The notes under the pieces are model-generated. The model worked only from the letters and a program-made list of their open reading frames with translations, did not search any database and was not told the origin of the DNA. From positions 62,001 to 126,000 of the forward strand of contig NZ_JAKGCU010000001.1 of assembly GCF_021556435.1 (NCBI RefSeq): 64,000 nucleotides of DNA, read 5' to 3'. This DNA is from Gordonia tangerina (GTDB lineage: Bacteria > Actinomycetota > Actinomycetes > Mycobacteriales > Mycobacteriaceae). Shown one piece after another: positions 28,588 through 40,831 of this stretch. The position numbers and the translations under genes were made by a program. Positions within the stretch are counted from its first letter, which is position 1, and the number at the start of each line of letters is the position of its first letter.

Positions 28588-28597
28588 GCGGCCGAAG

Positions 28598-28613
28598 CGT
28601 TTCACGTGAAACG
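28598..28613. promoter_or_regulatory. parS site 4
   Basis: CGTTTCACGTGAAACG, a perfect 16-bp palindrome with the intact core, 26 bp from site 3. Sites 2-4 form a tight cluster in the jag-rsmG gap. Confidence 0.9.
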
Positions 28614-28663
28614 ACGCCGGCGACCCAAACCACAAGCGTGTAATTCTCATACCCAGAGACGAC

Positions 28664-28689
28664 AAAGTCCCGGCCTGGACCGGGACTTT
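28664..28689 (-). terminator. Terminator of the rpmH-rnpA-yidD-yidC-jag operon
   Basis: AAAGTCCCGG and CCGGGACTTT make a perfect 10-bp stem with a 6-base loop, 27 bases past the jag stop codon. It insulates the rsmG-parA-parB genes and the parS cluster from upstream transcription. Confidence 0.75.
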
Positions 28690-28715
28690 CGTCAATGTCG
28701 GACTTCGGGGGACCG

Positions 28716-29423
28716 TCACGCGGACGGCAACACCACCACGCGGCGCCTAGGCTCGGCACCCTCACTTTCACTGACGACGCCGTCCACTGCCGCAACGGCG
28801 TCGTGGACGATCTTGCGTTCGAACGGAGTCATCGGGTCCAGTGCCTCACGCTCACCAGACTTGCGCACTCGCTCGGCCACGTCGGTTCCGAGTCTCGCCA
28901 GGCGATCGCGCCGGTCGGCACGCCAGCGGGCGATATCGAGCATCAACCGGCTGCGCACTCCGGTGGACTGTTGAACCGCCAGTCGCGTCAGCTCCTGCAG
29001 GGCATCGAGTACTTCGCCCTTGCGGCCCACCAACTTGTCGAGGTCGTCACCGCCGTCGATACTCACGACCGCGCGATCACCGTCGACGTCCAGGTCGATG
29101 TCGCCATCGAAGTCCAGCACGTCGAGCAACTGCTCGAGGTAGTCGCCGGCGATCTCGCCCTCTTCGACCAGCCGATCCTCTTCGTCGATCTCCTCCTCAT
29201 CGGCTGAGTCATCGGACTCTCCGTGCGAAGCGGCATCATCGGCATCCCGCGATGCGGCTGCGTCGGATCCGGTCTCGGCATCGGCACCCGAGGAGCCCGG
29301 GCCAGTCGCTTCGTCGGCTTGCGAGGCCGCATCCGTGGCCGCCGGCGATGCACCGGCGTCGTCGCTCACCGAGTCCTCGATCTCGCGAACCTGTTCGTCG
29401 TGTGCAGCAGTCTCTGCTGTCAT
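28716..29423 (-). CDS. jag: Jag/KhpB-type RNA-binding protein (KH and R3H domains)
   Basis: A 235-residue protein with a long acidic, low-complexity head (about 1-80; runs of Asp, Ala, Glu, Ser). The KH domain contains LDKLVGRKGEVLDALQELTR (about residues 130-149), where GRKG is the RNA-binding loop. The R3H domain follows (WRADRRDRLARLGTDVAERV). It is encoded directly downstream of yidC, as in most bacteria. The exact RNA targets in actinobacteria are not established; in other bacteria homologues affect cell elongation and division. Confidence 0.9.
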   Translation of the reverse strand: MTAETAAHDEQVREIEDSVSDDAGASPAATDAASQADEATGPGSSGADAETGSDAAASRDADDAASHGESDDSADEEEIDEEDRLVEEGEIAGDYLEQLLDVLDFDGDIDLDVDGDRAVVSIDGGDDLDKLVGRKGEVLDALQELTRLAVQQSTGVRSRLMLDIARWRADRRDRLARLGTDVAERVRKSGEREALDPMTPFERKIVHDAVAAVDGVVSESEGAEPRRRVVVLPSA

Positions 29424-29502
29424 CTCACTTCCACCTAACTCTGCTTCTCAACCAAACGTCTGCGTTCCACTCGAGGGGGAGGGGAGTGGTCACCCGATCG
29501 GG

Positions 29503-30852
29503 TCAGTGCCGCCCTCCGGGCCGGCCTCCCTTTCGACGGCGCGAACCACCCTTGCGGTTCTTGGCCGCCACGTGAGCGGTGCCCGACTTCTGCGGTCCGG
29601 ACTTCTGCCCCTGGCCGGCGGATCTGCCACCGGATGATCGCTGTGCCGCGCCGGCATCCGGACCCGACGAAGTCGTGGAAGCATCGTCCTTCTCCGACTC
29701 GGTATGAGCATCGGTGCCGGTGGCCGCGTCATCGTCGCCCCCCTGCGCGGCCGCCGACGTGTCAGCAGATGAGTCGGACGAGCCGGCTGCCGTGGACTTC
29801 GATTTATCGAGCCCCAGCATGCGCTGCAGACCGGCCAGCGGACCCGCCGACGTGGTCGTCGTGGTCGTCGACGTCGTCGCATCTTCCTCGGGCGCCACCA
29901 CGTCACCGTCGACCGTCGCGGGTTTCTTGGCACGGTCCGGACGCGCACCCGGCTTGGGCGCGTTCGCTTTCAGCTTCTCCTGTTTGAGCCGCCGTGCTTC
30001 CTCTTCTTCACGTTCGATACGACCGAACACGATGTGCTGCTGACCGTAAGTCCAGAGGTTGTTACTCATCCAGTAGAGGAGAATCGCCACCGGGAAGAAC
30101 GCACCGGTGACCAGAATGCCCAGCGGGAAGATGTAGAGCGCCAGCATATTCATCATGCGGGTCTGCGGGTTCTCCAGCGCCGCTTCCGGCTGGCGGGCGA
30201 CCGACGCACGGGAGTTCATGTGCGTGGCGATCGACGCGATGATCATCATGGGGATCACCACGATGGCGATCTGGGTGCGGGTGAAGTCGATGGCTGAGCC
30301 CGGCTCGACGAAGGCCTGGAATTCCGAGACCGGCTCGGTGATGTAGGACGACAGCGGCACCCCGAACAGGCGGGCGTCGAGGAAGTTCTGCACCAGCTCC
30401 GGGCTGAACGCGTAGTTGCCGAGTGACCGCGTCTCCTCGGCGGACATACCGGGCTGGCCGAGACCGGTCGCCATCCGGTTGAACGACCGCAACACGTGGA
30501 ACAAACCGATGAAGACCGGGATCTGCAGCAGCATCGGGAGACAGCCGAGCAGCGGATTGAATCCGTGCTCGCGCTGCAGCTTCTGCATCTCCTCGGTCAT
30601 CTTCACGCGATCCTTGGCGTACTTCTTGCGGATCGCCTGCAACTGCGGGTTGATCTCCTGCATCTTCTTCGTGGTGCGAATCTGCCGCACGAAGGGCTTG
30701 TAGAGGATCGCGCGCAGCGTGAACACGAGGAACACCACCGACAGCGCCCATGCCACACCGTCGCCGCCCGGCGAGTCCGGCGTCACATGGCTGAACAGCC
30801 AATGCCAGACCCACATGATCCAGGAGACCGGATAGTAGATGAAGTTCAGCAC
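29503..30852 (-). CDS. yidC: Membrane protein insertase YidC
   Basis: A 449-residue polytopic protein that inserts and folds inner-membrane proteins alone or with SecYEG. An N-terminal helix ([16 protein letters not shown]) is followed by a second segment ([20 protein letters not shown]) with the conserved arginine, then the cytoplasmic coiled region ([17 protein letters not shown]), the [20 protein letters not shown] block and later helices. The C-terminal 130-odd residues are a long Lys/Arg/Ser/Thr/Gly-rich tail, extending the family's usual core and likely contacting the ribosome. GTG 30852 starts three bases after the yidD stop. Confidence 0.93.
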   Translation of the reverse strand: MLNFIYYPVSWIMWVWHWLFSHVTPDSPGGDGVAWALSVVFLVFTLRAILYKPFVRQIRTTKKMQEINPQLQAIRKKYAKDRVKMTEEMQKLQREHGFNPLLGCLPMLLQIPVFIGLFHVLRSFNRMATGLGQPGMSAEETRSLGNYAFSPELVQNFLDARLFGVPLSSYITEPVSEFQAFVEPGSAIDFTRTQIAIVVIPMMIIASIATHMNSRASVARQPEAALENPQTRMMNMLALYIFPLGILVTGAFFPVAILLYWMSNNLWTYGQQHIVFGRIEREEEEARRLKQEKLKANAPKPGARPDRAKKPATVDGDVVAPEEDATTSTTTTTTSAGPLAGLQRMLGLDKSKSTAAGSSDSSADTSAAAQGGDDDAATGTDAHTESEKDDASTTSSGPDAGAAQRSSGGRSAGQGQKSGPQKSGTAHVAAKNRKGGSRRRKGGRPGGRH

Positions 30853-30855
30853 GGG

Positions 30856-31236
30856 TCAGTTACCCCTAACCTCTGACGGTGTCGATTCCTCGACAGATCG
30901 TTCACTGGTGACTGGTCGTTCACTGGTGGTGAAGAGTTCGCGGAGACCGCGTTCGGGAACCGGGTCGTAGCCCGGCTTGTGCCAGGGACCGCATTTCAGC
31001 AGCCGCACCACCGACAACCATCCTCCGTAGAGAAATCCGTGTCGGGAGAGTGCCTCGACGGCGTAGCCGGAGCACGTCGGTTCGAAGCGGCATGTCGGCA
31101 ACCGCATCGGGGAGACCCACGTGCGGTAGAGCTCGATCACGAAGATGACCACCTGCCGGGGCAGGCGATGGATCCAGCGCAGCGGCGACGTGGTGCGGGG
31201 CGCGCCCGGATCCGGCGCTGCGGGGTCCTCGGTCAC
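30856..31236 (-). CDS. yidD: Membrane protein insertion efficiency factor YidD
   Basis: A 126-residue protein of the YidD (DUF37) family. The block YRTWVSP, CRFEPTCSGYAVEAL and LLKCGPWHKPGYDPVP contains the three conserved cysteines (about residues 49, 55 and 82). It is membrane-associated through an amphipathic N-terminal segment and assists YidC-dependent insertion. ATG 31236 overlaps the rnpA stop by 4 bases. The C-terminal 25 residues are a polar tail of no known role. Confidence 0.93.
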   Translation of the reverse strand: MTEDPAAPDPGAPRTTSPLRWIHRLPRQVVIFVIELYRTWVSPMRLPTCRFEPTCSGYAVEALSRHGFLYGGWLSVVRLLKCGPWHKPGYDPVPERGLRELFTTSERPVTSERSVEESTPSEVRGN

Positions 31237-31670
31237 GATCGGACCCGAGGCGAATGACTCGTGGAGAGGCGCTCATCGAACGCCTCACGGATCCGGCGTC
31301 GTGACAGCGCCGCGGTGATCTGCTCGGACAGCTCGGCGCTGCCGAGTTGTGCCGTAGAAGGACGTGCGCGGATCACCATCATCGTCTCGGGCACGGAGAA
31401 TTGATCGTGCACGCGGGCGAACGCGGCCCGCAATCGACGCGCCACCCGATGCCGGGTCACCGCGTTCCCCACGGCCTTGCTGACGATCAGCCCCAGCCAT
31501 GGACCACCGACCGTGGCAACCATGGCGGGTCGTTCGTCGGGGTCGGCTGGGGGTGAGGTGTTCAGCGGGAGCACATGGATGACGAGATCACGCGTCGTCA
31601 CCCGCACACCGCTCTTCAGCGTGCGATCGAAGTCGGATCCACGTGAGATCCGATGAGCGGCAGCCACCAT
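31233..31670 (-). CDS. rnpA: Ribonuclease P protein component
   Basis: A 145-residue basic protein that partners the RNase P RNA in 5' tRNA maturation. The opening AHRISRGSDFDRTLKSG and the motif GNAVTRHRVARRLRAAFA (the RNR-type helix, about residues 76-93) are diagnostic. The start ATG 31670 lies 8 bases after a strong hairpin, with no clear ribosome-binding site in the remaining leader. That suggests translation depends on coupling or on the RNA structure. Confidence 0.9.
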   Translation of the reverse strand: MVAAAHRISRGSDFDRTLKSGVRVTTRDLVIHVLPLNTSPPADPDERPAMVATVGGPWLGLIVSKAVGNAVTRHRVARRLRAAFARVHDQFSVPETMMVIRARPSTAQLGSAELSEQITAALSRRRIREAFDERLSTSHSPRVRS

Positions 31671-31678
31671 CGATACGA

Positions 31679-31711
31679 GTAACCGGCGGTGGGAACGCCA
31701 CCGCCGGTGAC
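31679..31711 (-). terminator. Strong hairpin between rpmH and rnpA (attenuator candidate)
   Basis: A 14-bp stem with one mismatch and a 5-base loop: GTAACCGGCGGTGG pairs with CCACCGCCGGTGAC. It fills most of the 53-base gap between the rpmH stop and the rnpA start. It could end most transcripts after rpmH, or stabilise the rpmH 3' end, so L34 is made in excess over RnpA. Confidence 0.7.
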
Positions 31712-31723
31712 ATCGACGTCGAC

Positions 31724-31867
31724 TCAGGCCGTGAGCTTCGCGCGGCCCTTGCTGCGGCGACCGTTGACGATGGCCCGTCCGGCGCGGGTGCGCATACGGA
31801 GACGGAAACCGTGCACGCGTGCGCGACGACGGTTGTTGGGCTGGAAAGTCCGCTTGCCCTTGGCCAT
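31724..31867 (-). CDS. rpmH: 50S ribosomal protein L34
   Basis: A 47-residue, very basic ribosomal protein starting [20 protein letters not shown]; Arg and Lys make up nearly half of it. A GGAGT ribosome-binding site lies 5 bases before ATG 31867. It is the first gene of the minus-strand rpmH-rnpA-yidD-yidC-jag operon, facing away from dnaA as in most bacteria. Confidence 0.96.
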   Translation of the reverse strand: MAKGKRTFQPNNRRRARVHGFRLRMRTRAGRAIVNGRRSKGRAKLTA

Positions 31868-32020
31868 GGGTGACTCCTTGTGCTCTTGTGTGATCGCGCC
31901 GACAGCACGCGCGAACCACATCCCTGGTTGGTGGTCTGCTGATCCCGGTGCGGTGCCGAACTGACGCCGGATGGATGACCGGTGGCCATCACGCAAATCC
32001 GTCACCTGGATGACCAGTCG

Positions 32021-32049
32021 AGACTACTGAGTACGGCACCGCAAATCAA
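32021..32049 (-). promoter_or_regulatory. rpmH promoter
   Basis: On the minus strand, -35 TTGATT (32044-32049) and -10 TAGTCT (32021-32026) are separated by 17 bases. This is a good housekeeping sigma promoter about 150 bases upstream of rpmH. The rest of the 508-base rpmH-dnaA gap holds only the dnaA promoter and two DnaA boxes. Confidence 0.6.
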
Positions 32050-32163
32050 ACGAACCGATGGCAAGCACCCACGCCGGTGACGCCGCCCACACCATGAGAT
32101 CGATCATGCTGAGAGGGGCGCTCACCAGTTGCACGATTCGTCCGATCGATTGCCTCATTCACT

Positions 32164-32192
32164 TTGTCGGGCGCGCTGCACTCTGTTAACTT
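32164..32192 (+). promoter_or_regulatory. dnaA promoter
   Basis: -35 TTGTCG (32164-32169) and -10 TAACTT (32187-32192) are 17 bases apart. The transcript would carry a leader of about 180 bases that includes two DnaA boxes. Confidence 0.6.
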
Positions 32193-32278
32193 CGGCGCAG
32201 GCTCAACAAAGAGACGATTCAGTGAACTCCCTCCTGGCCGGCTTGAGACTTCGAGATACCCCCAGATCTGTACACAGC

Positions 32279-32299
32279 TGTGGACAACTATGTGGACAA
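32279..32299 (-). promoter_or_regulatory. Two DnaA boxes upstream of dnaA
   Basis: TGTGGACAA occurs at 32279-32287 and 32291-32299; its complement TTGTCCACA is the preferred actinobacterial DnaA box. Downstream of the dnaA promoter, they suggest autoregulation by DnaA. Confidence 0.8.
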
Positions 32300-32375
32300 C
32301 TCGCGTTGGGGTGCGGCATGGTGACATGCTCATGACCGACGCTGGTCGTAGTTCCGGTAGGAGGGGCGCAGCACC

Positions 32376-33902
32376 GTGGTGAGTGATCGTGATTCGTTCG
32401 GCGAAGTGTGGCAGAGCGTCGTCGCCGAGCTCAACGACGACGCCTCCGCCCATCATCATGAGCCGCTGACCCGCCAACAGAAGGCGTGGCTGTCGCTTGT
32501 CCAACCGCTGACCCTCGCCGAGGGTTTCGCACTCCTGACCGTGCCGACCCCGTTGGTGCAGGAGCAGATCGAGCGCAATCTGCGCGACACCATCCGCTCG
32601 GCGCTGAGCCGCCACCTCGGACAACCGGTCGACCTCGGCGTCCGGATCGCCACCCCGATGGTCGAGGAGGCGGTAACCGATCCGCCGCCGCTCACCGACC
32701 ATCACGACCCCACGGCCGCTCACACCGTCATCCCGCACACCGCCGGCCCGCTCGCGCCGTCGACGGCCCCGACCGGGTTCGACGGCCGTCCGGATAGAAC
32801 CGCGCCTGCTCCCGACACGTCGGATTGGTCCACCTACTTCGCCGAACGACCCACCACCGGCCAGTCCCCGTCGAGTGCCAATCTCAGCCCGAAGTACACC
32901 TTCGACACGTTCGTGATCGGCGCTTCCAACCGTTTTGCCCATGCGTCGGCGGTGGCGGTGGCCGAGGCGCCGGCGCGCGCCTACAATCCGCTGTTCATCT
33001 GGGGCGAGTCCGGCCTCGGCAAGACCCACCTGCTGCACGCCGCCGGCCATTACGCCCAGCGACTGTTCCCCGGGATGCGGGTGAAGTACGTCTCCACCGA
33101 GGAGTTCACCAACGACTTCATCAACTCGCTGCGTGATGACCGCCGGGTCGCGTTCAAACGGCGCTACCGCGACGTCGACGTGCTGCTCGTCGACGACATC
33201 CAGTTCCTGATCGGCAAGGAAGGTATCCAGGAAGAGTTCTTCCACACCTTCAACACCTTGCACAACGCCAGCAAGCAGATCGTCGTATCCTCCGATCGGC
33301 CGCCCAAACAGCTTGCGACACTTGAGGATCGGCTCCGCACCCGCTTCGAGTGGGGTCTGATCACCGACGTCCAGCCGCCTGACCTGGAAACCCGGATCGC
33401 CATTCTGCGCAAGAAGGCGCAGATGGACAACATCGCGGTCCCCGACGACGTGCTCGAACTCATCGCGTCGAAGATCGAACGCAACATCCGTGAACTCGAG
33501 GGTGCACTCATCCGCGTCACCGCGTTCGCCTCGCTCAACAACGCCGAACTCGACAAGGCGCTCGCCGAAGTGGTGTTGCAGGCGCTGCTGCCCAACTCCG
33601 GGACCCTGGAAGTCAGTGCGGCCAGCATCCTGGCCATCACCGCCGAGTACTTCGACATCTCGGTGGAGGAGCTGCGTGGGCCCGGCAAGACCCGCTCGAT
33701 CGCTCAGGCCCGACAGATCTCGATGTATCTCTGCCGCGAGCTGACCGACCTCTCGCTGCCGAAGATCGGCGAGACGTTCGACCGTGACCACACGACGGTG
33801 ATGTACGCCGAACGCAAGATCCGCAAGGAGATGGCCGAACGCCGCAAGGTGTACGACCACGTCCAGGAACTCACCGCGCGTATCAAGCAGCGCGCGAACT
33901 GA
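32376..33902 (+). CDS. dnaA: Chromosomal replication initiator DnaA
   Basis: A 508-residue AAA+ ATPase that binds DnaA boxes in oriC and melts the origin. Domain I (about 1-90) recruits partners; domain II is a Pro/Thr/Asp-rich linker (about 105-170). Domain III has Walker [17 protein letters not shown] (about residues 209-224) and Walker [12 protein letters not shown]. Domain IV has the DNA-binding signature [17 protein letters not shown] 32376 is preferred over GTG 32379 because AGGAGG lies closer to it. Positional homologue Rv0001. Confidence 0.97.
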   Translation: MVSDRDSFGEVWQSVVAELNDDASAHHHEPLTRQQKAWLSLVQPLTLAEGFALLTVPTPLVQEQIERNLRDTIRSALSRHLGQPVDLGVRIATPMVEEAVTDPPPLTDHHDPTAAHTVIPHTAGPLAPSTAPTGFDGRPDRTAPAPDTSDWSTYFAERPTTGQSPSSANLSPKYTFDTFVIGASNRFAHASAVAVAEAPARAYNPLFIWGESGLGKTHLLHAAGHYAQRLFPGMRVKYVSTEEFTNDFINSLRDDRRVAFKRRYRDVDVLLVDDIQFLIGKEGIQEEFFHTFNTLHNASKQIVVSSDRPPKQLATLEDRLRTRFEWGLITDVQPPDLETRIAILRKKAQMDNIAVPDDVLELIASKIERNIRELEGALIRVTAFASLNNAELDKALAEVVLQALLPNSGTLEVSAASILAITAEYFDISVEELRGPGKTRSIAQARQISMYLCRELTDLSLPKIGETFDRDHTTVMYAERKIRKEMAERRKVYDHVQELTARIKQRAN

Positions 33903-34443
33903 CGGCTCACCGCCAAGCTCTCCAGTCGCCAACTCTCGACTCGAACCACAGACTTTGTGATGCCGGGATCCCACGGATCCCGGCATCGTCATGTCCGGAA
34001 TCGGTTCATCACCAGCTGTGGACAAAGCTCGGGATAACCGTCGATCACATGTGTACCGGACGTGGACAGTGATGGAACGATTGTCTGCGCGCCCACAGGG
34101 CATCGGATCCCCTCACGAGTTGTCCACCAGACATCCACACGCACGCATGCCCGATGACCTGCATGAGATCGCACTGGTGCACAGATCCACAGGCCCTATG
34201 ACTGAGATGGATCCCTCTCTAAAGAGAATCTTTCAAAAGAAGGTCTTGTGCACAGACGGCGCGAACGTGTGATTCGTCCGAGCTCCGGACACCCCGGCAG
34301 TTCGCCCCCATTGCCTCCCCGTCTGGCAGGCTCGTTCTACAGTTGGAATCCCATCTGGAAATCCCACCGACAGCCTCAGCGTGCTCGGCGGACGACGGTG
34401 GGTGTGGCGAGAGCAGCTGAACAGAGAAGGGCAACCACCCAGC
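33903..34443. other. oriC: Replication origin oriC (dnaA-dnaN intergenic)
   Basis: This 541-base gap contains DnaA boxes: TGTGGACAA 34017-34025 (perfect, minus), TTGTCCACC 34120-34128 (one mismatch), TTGTGCACA 34246-34254 (one mismatch), and weaker CGTGGACAG 34061, ACATCCACA 34131 and AGATCCACA 34183. An AT-rich stretch at 34213-34244 (CTCTAAAGAG, TTTCAAAAGAAG) is the likely unwinding element. The palindrome CACATGTG occurs at 34046. A hairpin follows dnaA near the left end. Placement between dnaA and dnaN is that of mycobacterial oriC, and gene strands flip on either side. Confidence 0.85.
33959..33987 (+). terminator. dnaA terminator hairpin at the oriC edge
   Basis: GATGCCGGGATCC and GGATCCCGGCATC pair perfectly over 13 bp with a 3-base loop, 56 bases after the dnaA stop. 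It lacks a T run. It would keep dnaA transcription out of oriC. Confidence 0.7.
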
Positions 34444-35607
34444 ATGAAGTTCCGTGTCGCGCGTGACGAGTTCGCAGATTCCGTTGCCTGGGTGGCCCGC
34501 AGCCTGCCGGCCCGCCCGCCGGTTCCGGTGCTCGGCTGTGTGGTGCTGACCGCCGAGGACGGCCTGGAGGTCTCCGGTTTCGACTACGAGGTGTCCGCCC
34601 AGCAATCCATCGGCGCCGAGATCGCCGAGCCGGGCAAGGTACTGGTCTCGGGTCGTCTGCTCGCCGACATCACCAAGGCGCTGCCGAACAAACCGGTCGA
34701 TGTGAGCCTTGACGGGTCACGGGTCGCGATCAGCTGCGGGAGCGCCAAGTTCTCGCTGCCGACCATGCCGGTCGAGGACTATCCGGAGTTGCCCACACCG
34801 CCCGCGGTCACCGGCACCATCCCCGCCCAGGTGTTCGCCGAGGCCATCGGACAGGTCGCGGTGGCCGCCGGCAAGGACGACACGTTGCCGATGCTGACCG
34901 GTGTCCGAGTGGAAATCGACGGTAACCGTGTCGTCTTGGCCGCCACCGACCGTTTCCGACTCGCCGTCCGTGAACTCGAATGGCAGCCGACAGGCGCCGA
35001 GGCCACCGGGGCCGTGCTGGTTCCGGCCAAGACCCTCTCGGAAAGCGCCCGCACCGCCGGATCCGGCACCGGCGAGATCTCACTGGCCTTCGGGACCGGC
35101 TCGAGTATCGGCGGCGAGGGCATCATGGGCATTCTCGGCGAGACCAAGCGCAACACGACGCGGCTGCTCGACGCCGAGTTTCCCAAGTTCCGTCAGCTGC
35201 TGCCCGCCAGCCACACGGCCATCGCCACCATCGACAGCGCGCCGTTGCTCGACGCGATCAAACGTGTGGCCCTGGTCGCCGAGCGTGGTGCGCAGGTCCG
35301 GATGGAGTTCAGCGACGGCCTGCTGGTGCTCACCGCCGGTGGCGACGAGGCCGGCAAGGCGGAGGAAGAGCTGCCGGTGCAGTTCCACGGCGAGCCGCTG
35401 ACCATCGCGTTCAACCCCGGCTATCTGCAGGATGGCCTCTCGGCCATCGGCGTGCCGACCGTGGACTTCGGGTTCACCACTCCCAGCCGTCCGGCGGTGC
35501 TGCGGCCCTCCACCGGTGAGGAGCCCGTCGCCGACGAGTCCGGCGCCTTCGTGGCCCCGGACAGCGTGTTCACCTATCTGCTGATGCCGGTGCGTCTACC
35601 GGGCTGA
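34444..35607 (+). CDS. dnaN: DNA polymerase III sliding clamp (beta subunit)
   Basis: A 387-residue protein of three repeated clamp domains that dimerises into a ring holding polymerase III on [23 protein letters not shown] is a typical actinobacterial DnaN start. [13 protein letters not shown] and [15 protein letters not shown] mark the second domain, and the C-terminal [10 protein letters not shown] closes the peptide-binding pocket. The frame opens upstream at 34381, but ATG 34444 is the conserved start. First gene right of oriC, on the leading strand. Confidence 0.96.
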   Translation: MKFRVARDEFADSVAWVARSLPARPPVPVLGCVVLTAEDGLEVSGFDYEVSAQQSIGAEIAEPGKVLVSGRLLADITKALPNKPVDVSLDGSRVAISCGSAKFSLPTMPVEDYPELPTPPAVTGTIPAQVFAEAIGQVAVAAGKDDTLPMLTGVRVEIDGNRVVLAATDRFRLAVRELEWQPTGAEATGAVLVPAKTLSESARTAGSGTGEISLAFGTGSSIGGEGIMGILGETKRNTTRLLDAEFPKFRQLLPASHTAIATIDSAPLLDAIKRVALVAERGAQVRMEFSDGLLVLTAGGDEAGKAEEELPVQFHGEPLTIAFNPGYLQDGLSAIGVPTVDFGFTTPSRPAVLRPSTGEEPVADESGAFVAPDSVFTYLLMPVRLPG

Positions 35608-35654
35608 GTCCCGGCCGCGCCGTTCGCAGATCCGCACCGACCGAAGGGACGTCA

Positions 35655-36575
35655 ATGCAGCTCGGGCTCGTGGGCCTCGGCAAGATGGGTGCCAATATGC
35701 GCACCCGCATCCAGGAGGCCGGGCATCAGGTTGTCGGTTACGATCCGCGGCCGGAGGTCTCCGACGTGGGGACCCTCGCGGACATGGTCGCCGCGCTCGA
35801 CGCGCCGCGCGCGGTGTGGGTGATGGTGCCGTCGGGGGATCCGACCCGCACCACCATCGCGCAGCTCGCCGAGTTGCTCGAGCCCGGTGACGTGGTGGTC
35901 GACGGCGGTAACTCCAAGTACAGCGACGACCTTCCCAATTCAGAACTGTTGGGTGGCAACGGGGTCGGCTACGTGGACTGCGGTGTCTCCGGTGGTGTGT
36001 GGGGATTGCGCAACGGATACGGCCTGATGGTGGGCGGTTCCGACGACGACGTGACCCGGCTGATGCCGATCTTCGACGCGCTGCGGCCGCCGGGTGAGCG
36101 GGCCGACGGTTTCGTCCATGCCGGTCCGGTCGGTGCCGGTCACTACGCCAAGATGGTGCACAACGGTGTCGAGTACGGGTTGATGCACGCCTACGGAGAA
36201 GGCTACGAGCTGCTCAGCGCTGAGCCGTTGATCACGGACGTCGAAGGCACCCTGCGCGCCTGGACCACCGGGACCGTAGTGCGGTCCTGGCTGCTCGAAT
36301 TGCTCGTCCGGGCCCTCGAAGAAGATCCTGGTCTCGCCGAGATATCCGACTACACAACCGATTCCGGGGAAGGTCGGTGGACTGTGGAGGAGGCGATCCG
36401 GCATTCGGTGCCGGCCAACGTGATCTCCGCGGCCCTGTTCGCGCGCTTCGCCTCACGGCAGGATCAGGGGTCCCCGGCGCTCAAAGCGGTGTCGGCACTG
36501 CGCAATCAGTTCGGTGGACACTCGGTCAAGGACAGCTCGGGACGTTCGGTCGGCGAAACCGGCACCCCGACCTGA
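35655..36575 (+). CDS. gnd: 6-phosphogluconate dehydrogenase, decarboxylating (short form)
   Basis: A 306-residue enzyme converting 6-phosphogluconate to ribulose 5-phosphate with CO2 release in the pentose phosphate pathway. The Rossmann motif GLVGLGKMGANM opens the protein; VVVDGGNSKYSDD and DCGVSGGVWGL are substrate-binding blocks; GHYAKMVHNGVEYG carries the catalytic lysine. The length matches the short, usually NAD-dependent class rather than the 470-residue form. AGGGA lies 6 bases upstream. A gnd gene between dnaN and recF is usual in Gordonia and relatives. Confidence 0.92.
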   Translation: MQLGLVGLGKMGANMRTRIQEAGHQVVGYDPRPEVSDVGTLADMVAALDAPRAVWVMVPSGDPTRTTIAQLAELLEPGDVVVDGGNSKYSDDLPNSELLGGNGVGYVDCGVSGGVWGLRNGYGLMVGGSDDDVTRLMPIFDALRPPGERADGFVHAGPVGAGHYAKMVHNGVEYGLMHAYGEGYELLSAEPLITDVEGTLRAWTTGTVVRSWLLELLVRALEEDPGLAEISDYTTDSGEGRWTVEEAIRHSVPANVISAALFARFASRQDQGSPALKAVSALRNQFGGHSVKDSSGRSVGETGTPT

Positions 36576-36576
36576 C

Positions 36577-37770
36577 GTGTTCGTCCGCGAACTGTCCCTG
36601 CGCGAGTTCCGGTCCTGGCGAGAAATCGATCTGACGCTGCGTCCAGAACCGACGATCTTTGTGGGCCGCAACGGGTTCGGTAAGACCAACCTGCTCGAGG
36701 CAGTGGGTTATCTGGGTACTCTGCGCTCACACCGGGTCAGCACCGACGCACCGCTGGTGCACAGCGGATCGTCGTCGGCCACGGTCACCGGAACGGTCGA
36801 GAACTTGGGCCGCGAACTCACCGTGCAGCTGCAGATCAACGCCGAGGGCGCCAACAAGGCGACTGTCAACGGTGCGCCGTCGCGCCGAAGCCGGGACATC
36901 CTCGGCATCCTGCGCTCGGTGATGTTCGCGCCGGAGGATCTGTTGCTGGTGCGCGGTGATCCGTCCGACCGCCGCCGATTCATCGACGAACTCGTCGCCC
37001 AACGTGGACCCCGTTGGGCTGCAGCACGTTCCGACTACGACCGGGTGCTTCGCCAACGATCGGCACTGCTGAAGACGGCAGGATCCGCGCTGCGACGAGG
37101 CGGTTCGGACGCCGAATCGGTGATCAGCACGCTCGACGTGTGGGACGGCCAACTCGCCGATCTGGGCGGCCAGGTCACCGCCGCACGGATCGAGGTGCTA
37201 CGGCAACTCCGTCCGCACGTCACCGAATCATATGCATCGATCGCACCGCATTCGCGGCCGGCGACGATGCGGTATCGGGCCGCGGCCGGGCCGGAGGTGG
37301 TCGCAGCCGACGATGCCCCGGTCTCCGCCGATGACATCACCGAGATCCTGTTGACCCGGTTGCGCGAACTGCGCGACAAGGAGATCGACCGCGGGGTGAG
37401 CCTGGTGGGTCCGCATCGCGACGACCTCGACATCGTCCTCGGCGACGAGGTGGCCAAAGGCTTCGCCAGCCACGGTGAGTCCTGGTCACTGGCGCTGGCG
37501 CTGCGGCTGGGTTCGGTGGAACTGGTCCGGGCCGAGGGCATCGAACCGGTGATCATGCTCGACGACGTCTTCGCCGAACTCGACGCCCAGCGTCGCGCGC
37601 AACTCGTCGCGTTCACCGAAACCGCCGAACAGTTGCTGATCACCGCGGCGGTTGGCGAGGACATTCCCGACACCATCGGCGGTCGCCGGGTTTCTGTCGG
37701 GGTCGTGGAGGACAATGGCACTCGACATTCGGTGCTGACCGAGCCGACTGCAGGGGAGGGCGGTGCATGA
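36577..37770 (+). CDS. recF: DNA replication and repair protein RecF
   Basis: A 397-residue SMC-like ATPase that helps load RecA at gapped [22 protein letters not shown] (about residues 28-46) holds Walker [20 protein letters not shown] near residue 325 is the Walker B/D-loop. [12 protein letters not shown] is a RecF-specific block. GTG 36577 begins one base after the gnd stop, so the frame opening upstream at 36514 is not the true start. Its stop overlaps the next gene by 4 bases. Confidence 0.94.
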   Translation: MFVRELSLREFRSWREIDLTLRPEPTIFVGRNGFGKTNLLEAVGYLGTLRSHRVSTDAPLVHSGSSSATVTGTVENLGRELTVQLQINAEGANKATVNGAPSRRSRDILGILRSVMFAPEDLLLVRGDPSDRRRFIDELVAQRGPRWAAARSDYDRVLRQRSALLKTAGSALRRGGSDAESVISTLDVWDGQLADLGGQVTAARIEVLRQLRPHVTESYASIAPHSRPATMRYRAAAGPEVVAADDAPVSADDITEILLTRLRELRDKEIDRGVSLVGPHRDDLDIVLGDEVAKGFASHGESWSLALALRLGSVELVRAEGIEPVIMLDDVFAELDAQRRAQLVAFTETAEQLLITAAVGEDIPDTIGGRRVSVGVVEDNGTRHSVLTEPTAGEGGA

Positions 37771-38330
37771 GCGAGTCGAGGCCGGACGGAGCGTCACCCC
37801 AGACAGGCCCGTCACATTCGTCGGGGTATGAACTCGCCCGGCGAGCATTGGAGGAGGCGCGGGCCGCGGCCCGCGCCCAGGGCAAATCCGTCGGCCAGGG
37901 CAGGTCCTCCCCGGTGACCGAACGTCGCCGACCGGCCGGCCGCCGACGTCGCTGGTCCGGATCGGGTCCGGATGCGCGGGATCCGCAGCCCCTGGGTCGC
38001 CTCGCCGGCAGTCTGGCCCGGGAACGTGGGTGGGAGCCGCAGATCGGGCAGGGCACCGTCTTCGGTCTCTGGGAGCAGATCGTCGGACCCGACGTGGCCG
38101 CACATGCTCAACCGACATCGTTGCAGGACAACGTCTTACACATCTCCGCCGAGTCCACTGCCTGGGCCACCCAACTGCGCTACATGCAGGGACAGATCCT
38201 CGCGAAGATCGCCGGTGCCGTCGGCGACGGGATGGTCACCAGCCTGCGGATCACCGGACCCAAGCAGCCGTCGTGGCGCAAGGGGCCCAAACACATCGCC
38301 GGCCGTGGACCCCGCGACACCTACGGGTGA
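37767..38330 (+). CDS. dciA: DciA-type helicase operator (DUF721, Rv0004 homologue)
   Basis: A 187-residue basic protein of the DUF721/DciA family, which interacts with the replicative helicase DnaB in bacteria lacking DnaC/DnaI. The N-terminal half is a low-complexity Arg/Ala-rich region. The C-terminal domain contains [20 protein letters not shown] and [17 protein letters not shown]. Its start overlaps the recF stop (ATGA), and gyrB follows, the same order as Rv0003-Rv0004-Rv0005. The name follows established family work; activity here is inferred. Confidence 0.85.
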   Translation: MSESRPDGASPQTGPSHSSGYELARRALEEARAAARAQGKSVGQGRSSPVTERRRPAGRRRRWSGSGPDARDPQPLGRLAGSLARERGWEPQIGQGTVFGLWEQIVGPDVAAHAQPTSLQDNVLHISAESTAWATQLRYMQGQILAKIAGAVGDGMVTSLRITGPKQPSWRKGPKHIAGRGPRDTYG

Positions 38331-40731
<2,401 letters not shown>

Positions 40732-40756
40732 GATCCGTCCGATGGTCGATCTCGCT

Positions 40757-40800
40757 GGTGGTTGAGGTGCGAGGAGCCTGCGACGAGCCTCGAAACCACC
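40757..40800. repeat. Dispersed palindromic repeat, copy in gyrB-gyrA gap
   Basis: Arms GGTGGTT and AACCACC enclose GAGGTGCGAGGAGCC and TGCGACGAGCCTCGA. Same family as the copy at 44334 and related to 26554. It lies 26 bases after gyrB and could act as a partial terminator or RNA processing site between the two gyrase genes. Confidence 0.75.
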
Positions 40801-40831
40801 GCCACCGACAGTCTGAACGAAAGAGATTCCC

